DNA from: Vibrio atypicus
GTDB lineage: Bacteria; Pseudomonadota; Gammaproteobacteria; Enterobacterales; Vibrionaceae
NCBI RefSeq assembly: GCF_009811315.1
Contig: NZ_BLID01000001.1
Location: forward strand, 682,001-746,000
Length of the DNA stretch: 64,000 nt
Direction of reading: 5' to 3'
The notes below the pieces were generated by a model. That model had not been told where the DNA came from. It saw only the letters and a list, made by a program, of their open reading frames with translations, and made no database searches. Below, one piece after another: positions 43,667 through 52,589 of this stretch. The translations under genes and the position numbers were made by a program. Numbering within the stretch: position 1 is the stretch's first letter; each line of letters starts with the position of its first letter.

Positions 43667-45616
43667 ATGTTTAAGAATTTAAGAATAAAAACAAAGATGG
43701 GGTTGGGATTTGGCGCGGTACTTACGTTGCTTTCCATTGTGTTGGGGGTCAGCCTTCTTGCACTACAGCGAGCAGACGAGGGCATATCAGAGTATAGGGG
43801 CTTAGCAAGAGACACAAACCTATCAGGAAGGCTGCAAGCGAATATGCTTATGGTTCGTATGAATGTTAAAGATTATCTTATCACTAAGAGCGATAAGGAC
43901 TTACAACAATACAGTGGTTACCTTTCAAAGATGCAGAAGCTTCTTGACGAGGCAAAACAAGAAATCCAGAAACCAGAGCGGGCAGTGCTAATCGCTGAAG
44001 TCGATAGGGCGGTAATGGTCTATCAAAATGCTTTTGATAAAGTGGTCGATCTAATTACACAACGCAATATGGTTCACGATTCTAGTCTTGTGCCGAATGG
44101 TGAAAAAATGCGGGCCGTCATTGACGAGATCATAGAGTCTGCTTATCAAGACAATGATTATGAAGCCGTTTTCCATGCCGGACACATACAGGGAAAAATG
44201 TTGGCAGGTCGCTTGTTTGTTGTGAAATTTCTTCAATCCAACCTTGCTAGCGATTTTGATATAGCGTTAAAAAATATGGAAGCATCGCTTTCTGAGGAAA
44301 TTGAAGATCTAGATGACAATCTGCAAAACCCAAAGCGCCGGGCACTACTCCAAGAATTTGTCGATGCGCAGAAAGGTTATGTTCAAGACATGCGTACCAT
44401 CTATGAGCTTATCGTCAAAAGGAATGACATTATTCAAAACACTCTCGATGCTATTGGCCCACAGGTAGCGAAAAACGTCGAGGATGTGAAGTTATCAGTT
44501 ATGAAGGAGCAAGACACTCTTGGACCTGAACTTGAAGCGAGTACTGATGAAAGTGTAATACTGTCTCTAATTTTGTCTGTAATAGCGATAGTGGTTGGCA
44601 TTTTTTCCGCGTATCTACTAACGACTGCGATTACTGTGCCGATCCAAAAAGCTGTTGAGACAGCCAATCAACTTGCCCGAGGTGATTTAACTGTCGATGT
44701 AGGAAGGACGAGCAAAGATGAGACAGGCAAGCTTCTAGATGCGGTGCAAAACACTGCTAATCATCTAAAGCAGATGATTTCAACTATCTCAAATGCGAGT
44801 AGTGAGCTGGCTTCTGCTTCGGAAGAATTAGCTGTTGTGACTGTGCAGACATCTAAAGGGATTAGTCAGCAGGAAACAGAGACCGAAATGGTAGCAACCG
44901 CTATGAATGAGATGGCCACCACGGTTTATGATGTTGCTGACAATGCAGCTAAGGCTTCTGAAGCGGCTAATGAAGCCAATAATGAGGCTGTGTCTGGGGC
45001 TCAAGTTGTTCAACGAACGATTACTTCAATAAACGCTCTATCTGAGCGGGTGAATGTCTCTTCAGAAAAGCTCCATAAAGTCGAGCAAGAAGCAGTCAAT
45101 ATTGGCAAGATTTTGCATGTGATTAGAGAAATATCAGAACAAACTAATTTGCTTGCATTGAATGCCGCAATTGAAGCTGCTCGTGCGGGTGAGCAAGGGC
45201 GAGGCTTTGCAGTAGTTGCTGACGAAGTTCGATCTTTGGCGGCACGTACACAGGGCTCTACGTCAGAAATTCAAGTCATCATCGAGCAATTGCAGGCAGG
45301 GATTCAAGGTACGGTAGATGCAATGAAACAGGGACAAGTTGAGGCTGACAACTGTGTTGATCAGGCCAATGAAGCAAACATGGCGCTAGCGGCTATTACG
45401 GATGCTATTGGCATCATTAATGATATGAATATGCAAATCGCTAGTGCATCCGAGCAGCAGAGTTCTGTAGCCGAAGATATTAGTGAGAATGTGGTAAACG
45501 TTAAGACTATTGCGGAAGAAAACGCAGTAGCAGCCAATCAAACAAGCAGTTCGAGTACTGAGATAGCAAGGCTCGCCGACGCTTTAGGACGACTTGTTGC
45601 AGAGTTTAAAGTTTAG
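43667..45616 (+). CDS. Methyl-accepting chemotaxis protein
   Basis: A chemoreceptor of about 649 residues. TM1 is near residues 8-30, then an all-helical periplasmic sensor of about 265 residues (possibly the helical bimodular type), TM2 near 300-322, HAMP and a long signalling domain with the universal hairpin tip [22 protein letters not shown]. The ATG at 43667 has AGGGCTTGG upstream. It probably senses a small molecule or energy state, given the FNR-like site in front. The C-terminus lacks a CheR-tethering pentapeptide. A PAS-GGDEF-EAL gene follows 88 bases later. Confidence 0.9.
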   Translation: MFKNLRIKTKMGLGFGAVLTLLSIVLGVSLLALQRADEGISEYRGLARDTNLSGRLQANMLMVRMNVKDYLITKSDKDLQQYSGYLSKMQKLLDEAKQEIQKPERAVLIAEVDRAVMVYQNAFDKVVDLITQRNMVHDSSLVPNGEKMRAVIDEIIESAYQDNDYEAVFHAGHIQGKMLAGRLFVVKFLQSNLASDFDIALKNMEASLSEEIEDLDDNLQNPKRRALLQEFVDAQKGYVQDMRTIYELIVKRNDIIQNTLDAIGPQVAKNVEDVKLSVMKEQDTLGPELEASTDESVILSLILSVIAIVVGIFSAYLLTTAITVPIQKAVETANQLARGDLTVDVGRTSKDETGKLLDAVQNTANHLKQMISTISNASSELASASEELAVVTVQTSKGISQQETETEMVATAMNEMATTVYDVADNAAKASEAANEANNEAVSGAQVVQRTITSINALSERVNVSSEKLHKVEQEAVNIGKILHVIREISEQTNLLALNAAIEAARAGEQGRGFAVVADEVRSLAARTQGSTSEIQVIIEQLQAGIQGTVDAMKQGQVEADNCVDQANEANMALAAITDAIGIINDMNMQIASASEQQSSVAEDISENVVNVKTIAEENAVAANQTSSSSTEIARLADALGRLVAEFKV

Positions 45617-45704
45617 CTAGTCAGGCTGTTACTAAATAGGATTCTAAGATAGCGAGTAATGACTAAGAGGAAGTTACTCGCTCTTTCTTATCAAAGAAAT
45701 AAGC

Positions 45705-47483
45705 ATGAAAACAGAGAAAATCATTAAAATGCTAGGTGACTATCCTTTGGTAGATACACTTGTGAAAGGCTTCCCTAAACTTCCACTGATTATAGATAAT
45801 AAGGTTTCAGGGATCACTGAAGAAGAGAAGCGGTCTTTTTTCTTCTCTATAGTTAACCAAAGTGCAAACGCAGTTGTTATTACGAACGCGGATAAGGACA
45901 TTATCTACGCTAACAAAAAATTTGAAGAGTTGAGTGGTTACACCCTCTGTGAAGTTCTAGGGAAAAACCCAAGAGTATTAAAATCGAACAATACCCCCGT
46001 TGATACCTACCGCGATATGTATAGCACATTAAATACAGGAAACTCTTGGAAGGGGGTGTTTTTAAATGTACATAGAGATGGGACAGAATATATAGAAGAA
46101 GCGGTGATTTCACCTATAACGTGTGAGACTGGTGAAGTTATATGCTACCTAGCTGAAAAGAAGGATATTACAGCTCAGAGAGCGGCGGAGGATTATGTAC
46201 GGAAGTTGACTCACTATGATGGTCTAACTGAATTACCTAATCGTGCATACTTTATCGAAGAAGCCAGCAAGCTTATTGGTGTTGAGCCTAACGAAGAGAA
46301 TAACTTTGCGATATTATTTGCAGACTTAGACCGATTCAAAGATCTTAATGATAGTAGTGGTCACCTTGCTGGTGATATTGCACTAAGAGAAGTGTCGAGA
46401 CGAATTGAGCAAGCCCTTCCTGAGGGTGACTTAGCCGCTAGAATCGGAGGTGATGAGTTTGTTGTTATCCATCGACGAGCAACACCACAAAGTACAGCGC
46501 AACTGGGGGCGCGATTGGTTGCGGCAATGAATCGACCAATTTCGATTAATGCGGGTCAAGAAGCTATTCTTGGAGTCAGTATTGGCGCGTCGACATGGCC
46601 CATAGATGGAACCACACTTAATGAAATCCTCTCTCATGCTGACTTAGCCATGTACAAAGCAAAGTCGACAGAGCTGAACTTTGTCACCTATACAGAGAGC
46701 ATAGGTACACGTTTCCACCGTGAATTAGAGTTATCCCGCAGGCTAAATCAAGCAATATACTACCAAGATCAGTTCTATCTGGTTTATCAACCCAAACTCT
46801 ATATAGCTACTGCCGAAGTTGCAGGTGTTGAAGCATTACTTCGGTGGAAGGAACCTGAACTTGGTAGCATTAGCCCCGCGGAGTTTATTCCTATTGCTGA
46901 AAAGCACAAACTAATGTGTCCGATCGGGAAGTGGGTTATCAAAGCGGTGTGCAAGCAACTATGTCAGTGGCAGTCAGAAGGCAGGGTGATACCTAGTAGA
47001 GTGGCTGTAAATATTTCTGTTCAACAATTAGAGCATCCTGACTTCTTTGACGATATTACAAACATAATTGCTGAAGAGGGGTTGTCCCCAAACCTTTTTG
47101 AACTAGAAGTGACGGAATCGGTTTTGATGAGTAATCCCGATAAAACAATGCTTGTGCTGAAAGAGTTAGAGCAAGTTGGTTTTTGTCTCTCGATCGATGA
47201 CTTTGGTACCGGGTTTTCATCATTATCATATCTGAAAAGGATTAATGCCCAGATCCTGAAAATTGATAAGTCATTTATTGATAATTTGGCAACGAGTAGA
47301 CATGACGAGATGATTGTGAAATCTGTGGTGGACTTAGCACATAACTTGGGCTTATCCGTTGTGGCAGAAGGTGTAGAAACTGAACAGCAAAAGCGTTACT
47401 TAGAAGAAGTCGGCTGTGACATGGCACAGGGATACTACTATTTTAAGCCTGTTATAGCAGACGAACTTATTCAGACAATTTAA
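45705..47483 (+). CDS. PAS-GGDEF-EAL cyclic-di-GMP enzyme
   Basis: A 592-residue cytoplasmic protein with a PAS/PAC domain (about 45-165), GGDEF with an intact GGDEF motif at 248-252 (RIGGDEFVV), and EAL with E376-A-L in GVEALLRW, SIDDFGTGFSSLSYL and the loop KIDKSFI. Both catalytic signatures look complete, so it may be bifunctional; many such proteins act mainly as phosphodiesterases. It follows the MCP gene in the same direction, and the pair may link chemotaxis and biofilm decisions. Confidence 0.9.
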   Translation: MKTEKIIKMLGDYPLVDTLVKGFPKLPLIIDNKVSGITEEEKRSFFFSIVNQSANAVVITNADKDIIYANKKFEELSGYTLCEVLGKNPRVLKSNNTPVDTYRDMYSTLNTGNSWKGVFLNVHRDGTEYIEEAVISPITCETGEVICYLAEKKDITAQRAAEDYVRKLTHYDGLTELPNRAYFIEEASKLIGVEPNEENNFAILFADLDRFKDLNDSSGHLAGDIALREVSRRIEQALPEGDLAARIGGDEFVVIHRRATPQSTAQLGARLVAAMNRPISINAGQEAILGVSIGASTWPIDGTTLNEILSHADLAMYKAKSTELNFVTYTESIGTRFHRELELSRRLNQAIYYQDQFYLVYQPKLYIATAEVAGVEALLRWKEPELGSISPAEFIPIAEKHKLMCPIGKWVIKAVCKQLCQWQSEGRVIPSRVAVNISVQQLEHPDFFDDITNIIAEEGLSPNLFELEVTESVLMSNPDKTMLVLKELEQVGFCLSIDDFGTGFSSLSYLKRINAQILKIDKSFIDNLATSRHDEMIVKSVVDLAHNLGLSVVAEGVETEQQKRYLEEVGCDMAQGYYYFKPVIADELIQTI

Positions 47484-47566
47484 TTTTCGTTCTGCTAGAG
47501 GATTAATAATGACAGAGATTCCCAATTCATTTGTTTATCGCTCTTGAGGGGGGACTCCATAAAATA

Positions 47567-47593
47567 AAGGGTTGACGTAATACGCCAACCCTT
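47567..47593. terminator. Hairpin between PAS-GGDEF-EAL and ferredoxin genes
   Basis: AAGGGTTG and CAACCCTT, with inner CGT/ACG pairs, form a stem of about 11 bp. TTAAAAATT follows on the plus strand and TTTAT on the minus strand. It probably ends one or both convergent transcripts. Confidence 0.65.
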
Positions 47594-47598
47594 AAAAA

Positions 47599-47675
47599 TT
47601 CTCGCTTCTCGCTTCTCGCTTCTCGCTTCTCGCTTCTCGCTTCTCGCTTCTCGCTTCTCGCTTCTCGCTTCTCGC
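47599..47675. repeat. Perfect tandem heptamer repeat, 11 copies
   Basis: The unit TTCTCGC is repeated 11 times without change over 77 bases. The last base touches the stop codon of the ferredoxin gene, so on its mRNA the repeat (GCGAGAA) starts the 3' untranslated region. A perfect array of this kind is prone to slippage and its copy number should vary between strains. Confidence 0.95.
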
Positions 47676-47998
47676 TACTTCTCTAGCATGCCCAGCTTAT
47701 CAGGCACACCATTCCACTTTTCTGCTTCGTCCATTGCTGGTTTCACTTCGGTTTGTACTGGCCATAGCTCGGCAAGTTCTGCGTTGAGTTCAACATAGAT
47801 TTTTTGATCTTCTGGAACTTCATCTTCTTGGAAGATCGCGTGAGCATCACATTCATCAACACACAGACCACAATCGATACACTCGATAGGGTTGATGACC
47901 ATAAAGTTTGGCCCCTCATGAAACGCATCTGCCGGACATACAGCGACACAGTCAGTGTATTTACATTGGATACAGTTATCAGTTACGACAAACGCCAT
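47675..47998 (-). CDS. fdxA: 7Fe-type ferredoxin, FdxA
   Basis: A 107-residue ferredoxin. The N-terminal cluster pattern is C9-x2-C-x4-C-x3-CP in [19 protein letters not shown], with the second set [11 protein letters not shown]. The spacing fits a [3Fe-4S]/[4Fe-4S] protein of the Azotobacter FdxI type. The C-terminal 45-residue acidic tail is normal for this group. It is monocistronic, and its 3' end abuts a heptamer repeat. Confidence 0.92.
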   Translation of the reverse strand: MAFVVTDNCIQCKYTDCVAVCPADAFHEGPNFMVINPIECIDCGLCVDECDAHAIFQEDEVPEDQKIYVELNAELAELWPVQTEVKPAMDEAEKWNGVPDKLGMLEK

Positions 47999-48219
47999 GA
48001 TGAGTGCTCTTAAGTTTAAGGCCAGTGACCTAGTGAATTTGAAGATAGGGGATAATACTCATCCCAAGCTAAAATTCAATATCCTAAATTGGGAATGTTA
48101 TTTTCTAGCTATGAATTAGTATGACAGACAAACCAATTTCTCGTAAAATGCGCGCCATTGTGAGCTGACCGTTCGTCAAACGGTTTTGGCTAAGACACCT
48201 ATCGATACGAGACATCAAC

Positions 48220-49836
48220 ATGATACGTTTAAATGAAATCAAGCTTCCTCTTGATCATGAGGAAGAGGCACTGACTGCTGCCATCACCAAGAAACTTGGC
48301 ATCACTGAAGACCAAGTCATCTCTTACAATGTATTTAAACGTGGCTACGATGCTCGTAAAAAAGCCAACATCCTACTTATCTACACGTTAGACGTTATCG
48401 TAGAAAACGAAGCTGAGCTGTTAGAGCAATTTGTTAGTGACCCGCACGTAAAAGCAACTCCTGATATGGAGTACAAGTTCGTGGCGAAAGCGCCAGAGAA
48501 CCTAACAGAGCGCCCAGTTGTTATCGGCTTTGGCCCATGTGGTTTATTTGCAGCGTTGATTCTTGCGCAATCAGGTTTCAAACCTATCGTGGTTGAGCGT
48601 GGTAAAGAAGTGCGTGAACGTACTAAAGATACCTTTGGCTTCTGGCGTAAGCGCACACTGAACACTGAATCAAACGTACAGTTTGGTGAAGGTGGCGCTG
48701 GTACATTCTCTGACGGTAAGCTATACAGCCAAATCAAAGATCCAAACTTCTACGGCCGTAAGGTGACGACTGAATTTGTAGCCGCAGGCGCACCAGAAGA
48801 GATCATGTACGTGAGTAAGCCGCACATCGGTACTTTCAAACTGGTTACGATGATTGAGAAAATGCGTGCGAAAATCATCGAACTGGGTGGTGAAATCCGC
48901 TTTAGTACTCGTGTGGACGATATCCACATGGATGGTGATCAAATCACAGGTCTAACGCTGTCTAACGGTGAAGAGATCAAATCTCGCTACGTTGTTCTCG
49001 CTGTTGGCCACAGTGCGCGTGATACGTTCGAAATGCTGCACGATCGTGGCGTGTACATGGAAGCGAAGCCTTTCTCTGTCGGCTTCCGAATTGAACACAA
49101 ACAGTCGATGATCGACGAAGCGCGCTTTGGTAAAAACGCAGGTCACCCAATTCTTGGCGCAGCTGACTACAAACTGGTTCACCACTGTAAGAATGGTCGT
49201 ACTGTGTACAGCTTCTGTATGTGTCCAGGTGGTACTGTTGTTGCGGCAACCTCTGAAGAAGGCCGCGTAGTAACGAACGGTATGAGTCAATACTCTCGTT
49301 CAGAGCGTAACGCTAACAGCGCTATTGTTGTGGGTATTGATCCAGAGCGTGATTACCCAGGTGACCCACTTGCAGGTATTCGTTTCCAGCGTGAGCTAGA
49401 GTCAGGTGCTTATGTACTTGGTGGCGAGAACTACGATGCGCCAGCGCAGAAGATTGGTGACTTCCTGAAAGGTCGCGATCCTAGTGAGATTGGTGATGTT
49501 CAGCCGTCATTCACTCCGGGTATCCACCTAACGGACATCTCTAAAGCGCTACCGGATTTCGCGATTGAAGCGATTCGTGAAGCGATTCCAGCGTTCGATA
49601 AGAAGATCAAAGGCTTTGCATCAGATGATGGTCTACTAACAGGCGTAGAGACTCGTACATCGTCTCCAGTGTGTATCAAGCGTGGTAAAGACTTCCAGAG
49701 CGTTAACCTAAAAGGCTTCTACCCAGCGGGTGAGGGCGCGGGTTACGCTGGCGGTATCTTGTCGGCAGGTATCGACGGCATCAAGGTTGCAGAAGCGCTA
49801 TCGAAAGCGATGGTTGAAGACGCCGCTAACGCTTAA
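48220..49836 (+). CDS. FAD-dependent oxidoreductase (COG2509-type)
   Basis: A 538-residue flavoprotein. An N-terminal domain of about 90 residues is followed by the dinucleotide motif VVIGFGPCGLFAALILAQSGF, then VQFGEGGAGTFSDGKL and a C-terminal FAD segment GFYPAGEGAGYAGGILSAGIDG. CxxC-like cysteines lie in the middle (FCMCPGG). Members are described as NAD(FAD)-utilising dehydrogenases of unknown substrate. Codon use is that of a well-expressed gene. It ends at a strong terminator. Confidence 0.87.
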   Translation: MIRLNEIKLPLDHEEEALTAAITKKLGITEDQVISYNVFKRGYDARKKANILLIYTLDVIVENEAELLEQFVSDPHVKATPDMEYKFVAKAPENLTERPVVIGFGPCGLFAALILAQSGFKPIVVERGKEVRERTKDTFGFWRKRTLNTESNVQFGEGGAGTFSDGKLYSQIKDPNFYGRKVTTEFVAAGAPEEIMYVSKPHIGTFKLVTMIEKMRAKIIELGGEIRFSTRVDDIHMDGDQITGLTLSNGEEIKSRYVVLAVGHSARDTFEMLHDRGVYMEAKPFSVGFRIEHKQSMIDEARFGKNAGHPILGAADYKLVHHCKNGRTVYSFCMCPGGTVVAATSEEGRVVTNGMSQYSRSERNANSAIVVGIDPERDYPGDPLAGIRFQRELESGAYVLGGENYDAPAQKIGDFLKGRDPSEIGDVQPSFTPGIHLTDISKALPDFAIEAIREAIPAFDKKIKGFASDDGLLTGVETRTSSPVCIKRGKDFQSVNLKGFYPAGEGAGYAGGILSAGIDGIKVAEALSKAMVEDAANA

Positions 49837-49853
49837 TCACATTTAGACACATT

Positions 49854-49888
49854 AAAAGGCCCACCAGCGAATACTGGTGGGCCTTTTT
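49854..49888 (+). terminator. Rho-independent terminator after the FAD oxidoreductase
   Basis: AAAAGGCCCACCAG and CTGGTGGGCCTTTT form a 14-bp stem around CGAATA, followed by T. It is strong. Confidence 0.92.
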
Positions 49889-49983
49889 GTTTGTGATTAT
49901 TCGAGCCGTATGGATAAAGCTGTTTTAACTTCAACAAGAAATTTTCGCCATCTTCTCTAATCTCGCCCTATTCAACCTCAAAC

Positions 49984-50466
49984 TTAGTGTTGCAGATAGG
50001 CGTTAAGCATCCACATGAGTTTCTCTTGCTCGCGGATGTAGTCGCCCATTAAGGCCGCCGTACCTTCATCTTCTGCGTCACCAGCGTTAAGTAGGATTTC
50101 GCGCTGTTTTAGAAGTAAGACACTAAAGCCGTGAACCAGGCCTTGTATGCACTCCTCACCAGAAGTCGCGTTTTGATGCTCTTTAATTTCGCTTGCTTCC
50201 AAGTAATTACTGAAGGCATGTGCTGGAGTGTGGCCTAACGTCAGGATACGCTCTGCAAGCTCATCAATTTTCGTTTGTAGATCAGTGTAGATCTCTTCAA
50301 ATTTCACATGGAGTTCGAAGAATTGCTGACCTTTGATGTTCCAGTGGTAACCACGTGAATTCATGTACAATACTTGATAATGCGCGAGTAGTTGATTGAG
50401 CTGTTGAGCTAGCTGTGCTGATTGTTCGTGATCTAGACCAATTAGGCTTACCTGTTTGTTCATCAT
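49984..50466 (-). CDS. dps: Dps-family ferritin-like protein
   Basis: A 160-residue Dps protein. The intersubunit ferroxidase residues are in YHWNIKGQQFFELHVKFEEIYTD (His, His, Asp/Glu) and the four-helix length is normal. It binds and oxidises iron with peroxide and may protect DNA in stationary phase. The start is one of two adjacent ATGs (50466 or 50463), preceded by GAGGAGCAAA. No OxyR site was identified. Confidence 0.9.
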   Translation of the reverse strand: MMNKQVSLIGLDHEQSAQLAQQLNQLLAHYQVLYMNSRGYHWNIKGQQFFELHVKFEEIYTDLQTKIDELAERILTLGHTPAHAFSNYLEASEIKEHQNATSGEECIQGLVHGFSVLLLKQREILLNAGDAEDEGTAALMGDYIREQEKLMWMLNAYLQH

Positions 50467-50694
50467 TTTGCTCCTCGGAGATTAATACCAATTACAGCAA
50501 TGGACAGATTGTTCGCTGTGATTGATATAAAGTTTTGAAATTCATTTTGCAGTATTTGCTGCCGATGGAGTCATATTACGATTCATCTTCAGAGAAGAAA
50601 ATTTGGTTTTGTCTATGATTTAAATAGTTAAATCCAATGAGAAAACGGGTAAGTGTCGGCGTATCATCCAACAAAAAATTCATCGAATCATTTT

Positions 50695-51033
50695 CTATTC
50701 GAATGTCCAAGAAAAACCAGTGCTGTAGCTGCCGTCCGGGCTCGTTTGGTAGTAGGTTTCTACATTCCCGCCTTTAAACTCTGTCATGTAGCATTGCGTA
50801 TTTCGGTGACCACTCGATAGACCATTATCAGTCAATGGGCGGCTAGGAGCAGCGTTGCAGTCATCGCCCGTTAAGTATTGCTGTTGAGGTTTTAAGCTCT
50901 GTGCATAAGAAGAGCTTAAAGAGTCGGTTAAGTTGAACTCCTCATCCAGGTTATCCAGAAACAGTGCATTGGCAGCAGCAGAGTAAGAAGAGAGAAGTAA
51001 TAGTGCGCTAATCAATGAGCGTTTAGTTGGCAT
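50695..51033 (-). CDS. Secreted protein of unknown function
   Basis: A 112-residue protein with a Sec signal (MPTKRSLISALLLLSSYSAAANA). The ATG at 51033 has GAGGTTTGCC upstream; the longer frame start (51054) does not. The mature part has two cysteines (DDCNAAP, NTQCYMTEF) that could form a disulfide, and ends in YSTGFSWTFE. I do not recognise the family. Confidence 0.72.
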   Translation of the reverse strand: MPTKRSLISALLLLSSYSAAANALFLDNLDEEFNLTDSLSSSYAQSLKPQQQYLTGDDCNAAPSRPLTDNGLSSGHRNTQCYMTEFKGGNVETYYQTSPDGSYSTGFSWTFE

Positions 51034-51103
51034 GGCAAACCTCGATATTATCAATGTGTCTTTGCGATTTTATTGGTAAGGTAAATCTATTTTCTTTGCA
51101 GTG

Positions 51104-51140
51104 CAATAAAAACTTATCGAATTACGATAAGTTTTTATTG
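51104..51140. repeat. Perfect 37-base palindrome in a divergent intergenic region
   Basis: CAATAAAAACTTATCG and its exact complement CGATAAGTTTTTATTG flank a 5-base AATTA spacer. It lies 71 bases from the secreted protein start and 58 bases before the DUF2975 start. Since both genes point away, it is not a normal terminator. It may be an operator for the nearby XRE protein or a leader hairpin. Confidence 0.85.
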
Positions 51141-51197
51141 TTAATAACCATAACTACGACTAATATATAGTGAAATTAATAAAGAATGAGGTTTGCT

Positions 51198-51725
51198 ATG
51201 TCACAGCAATCAATAAGTACTTTTAGCCGTAAGTTACTTATTTTATTTTGGTTTTCGTTTGTATTTGTCGCGGCTTTGGATACCACTCTTTGGTTTAGCG
51301 CAACGATGTTTAATTCTCAGTGGTTCGATGCTAGCTTCCCGGTTGAAGTCGAATTGCCACTATCCGTAACTCGCTCATTGGTCGGTTATCTTCCAAGTAT
51401 GTTTTCCGCCTTTTTGACCATGGCGATGTTGTGGCAATTGATTGCTTTGTTCCGTTTGTATGAAAAGGGGCAGATTTTTGAGCAGAAAAATGTCAGTTGC
51501 TATAAGAAGCTAAGCTATTTATTGATCGCAACTCCTTTCATCGGCGGAATCAGTGACTTACTTCTAAGCCTCGCTTTATCGTACAATGGCGACTCTTGGT
51601 ACTTATCTGTCGAAATCGATGATGTGGATGTCACCATGATGGTGATCGGATTCATTGTTCGTGTGATTGCCGTGGTGATGGAGCGCGCGGTGGAACTTCG
51701 AGAAGAAAGTGAACTAACAATATAA
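51198..51725 (+). CDS. DUF2975 membrane protein
   Basis: A 175-residue protein with four predicted helices (LLILFWFSFVFVAALDTTLWF, AFLTMAMLWQLIALF, and two more), of the DUF2975 type. The ATG at 51198 has ATGAGGTTTGC upstream, which favours it over 51186. It is followed 10 bases later by a small XRE regulator, the usual partner of this family, which suggests a membrane protein under its control. The function is unknown. Confidence 0.8.
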   Translation: MSQQSISTFSRKLLILFWFSFVFVAALDTTLWFSATMFNSQWFDASFPVEVELPLSVTRSLVGYLPSMFSAFLTMAMLWQLIALFRLYEKGQIFEQKNVSCYKKLSYLLIATPFIGGISDLLLSLALSYNGDSWYLSVEIDDVDVTMMVIGFIVRVIAVVMERAVELREESELTI

Positions 51726-51735
51726 CGAGTAGGGT

Positions 51736-51960
51736 ATGGCGATTGTAATCAATCTTGATGTAATGCTGGCAAAACGGAAGATGCGTTCGAATGAGCTGGC
51801 TAAGCTTATTGGCATTACAGAGCAAAATTTGTCGATATTAAAAAATGGCCGTGCCAAAGCGATTAAGTTGGCAACGCTCGAAGCTATCTGTAAGCATTTA
51901 GATTGCCAACCTGGGGATATATTGGAGTTTGTGCCAAGCCCTGAGGACGTTGAATGTTAA
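51736..51960 (+). CDS. Small XRE/Cro-type HTH regulator (YozG-like)
   Basis: A 74-residue protein that is almost only an HTH: VMLAKRKMRSNELAKLIGITEQNLSILKNGRAKAIKLATLEAICKHLDCQPGDILEF is the Cro/CI pattern. It is co-transcribed with the DUF2975 gene and followed by a terminator. It probably regulates its own operon, perhaps through the 37-base palindrome upstream. Confidence 0.87.
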   Translation: MAIVINLDVMLAKRKMRSNELAKLIGITEQNLSILKNGRAKAIKLATLEAICKHLDCQPGDILEFVPSPEDVEC

Positions 51961-51983
51961 AGGTTTCAGATGCCTTGACTTAA

Positions 51984-52018
51984 TAAAGCCAGAGTTTTGT
52001 TCTGGCTTTATTATTTTT
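51984..52018 (+). terminator. Rho-independent terminator after the XRE gene
   Basis: TAAAGCCAGA and TCTGGCTTTA around a GTTTTGT loop, followed by TTATTTTTAT. Confidence 0.87.
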
Positions 52019-52021
52019 ATA

Positions 52022-52217
52022 GAGCTCTCTCAACTTTCGAATGAGCCACTACACTGAATATTGTTGAGAGTCTTGTTATTAAGTAAGGAAGCGTTTCCTG
52101 AGGGGGCAAAATGGCATCTCAGAATATTCAACATTTCTTCCATCCCAGCTCTGGGACAATTAGTTGCTTAAGCCTGCGTTAGAGTTCAATCTTACCGCGT
52201 GTCATTCCCCACACTAA
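52022..52217 (+). pseudogene. Gutted duplicate of the MBL-fold metallo-hydrolase gene
   Basis: The upstream DNA (CTCTCAACTTTCG-ATGAG block), ribosome site (AGGGGGCAAAATG) and first 18 codons (MASQNIQHFFHPSSGTIS from 52111) match the gene at 12220. The sequence then jumps to the last codons (PALEFNLTAC...) and a matching stop at 52215-52217. About 680 internal bases are missing and the join is out of frame, giving a stop after residue 23. It keeps no metal motif and cannot be functional. Confidence 0.87.
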
Positions 52218-52589
52218 TTCAATAGTTCGAACATAGATTTGCCCCAGTTTGATCAGCTCATTCTGGGGCATTTTTTTGTGCGACGAGATTGTCCATTGGT
52301 GTGAAGAATTGCCCTCACTATTGTTCATACCTTGATGGTCATTTAGAGAGGGAGAGTTGTTTAACTAGAAAAATGTTTCGTGTTCTAAATATTTATTTGC
52401 AGATGATTTTGAGTGGGTTATCTAAGATGATTTGTTGGTGGAGCTGAGGTCGGCATTTGTTGATTGTTCGTCATTAGATGATTGATATTAAATGTTTTAT
52501 TTGTTTTATTTGTTTTATTTGTTTTATTTGTTTTATTTGTTTTATTTGTTTTTTGTTGTTTTTTGTTGTTTTTTGTTGTTTTTCTATTG
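52218..52589 (+). other. Spacer between two pseudogenes, with terminator and short repeats
   Basis: A gene-free 370-base stretch. It holds a good terminator (TGCCCCAG / CTGGGGCA, T7, 52240-52277), an AT-rich section with nothing recognised, then two tandem arrays reported separately. An open frame through the arrays (FIC repeats) is a by-product of the repeat and is not a gene. Confidence 0.75.
52493..52577. repeat. Two adjacent simple tandem arrays at the broken end of the ABC ATPase remnant
   Basis: Six copies of the 9-mer TGTTTTATT (52493-52546) are followed by three copies of the 10-mer GTTTTTTGTT (52548-52577). They replace the 5' third of the ABC ATPase remnant. On the plus strand almost only T and G/A occur, so the arrays may have arisen by slippage at a rearrangement joint. 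Confidence 0.9.

Noticed and set aside
47599..47675. CRISPR array
   Set aside because: Units are 7 bases with no spacers, so it is a microsatellite-type tandem repeat.
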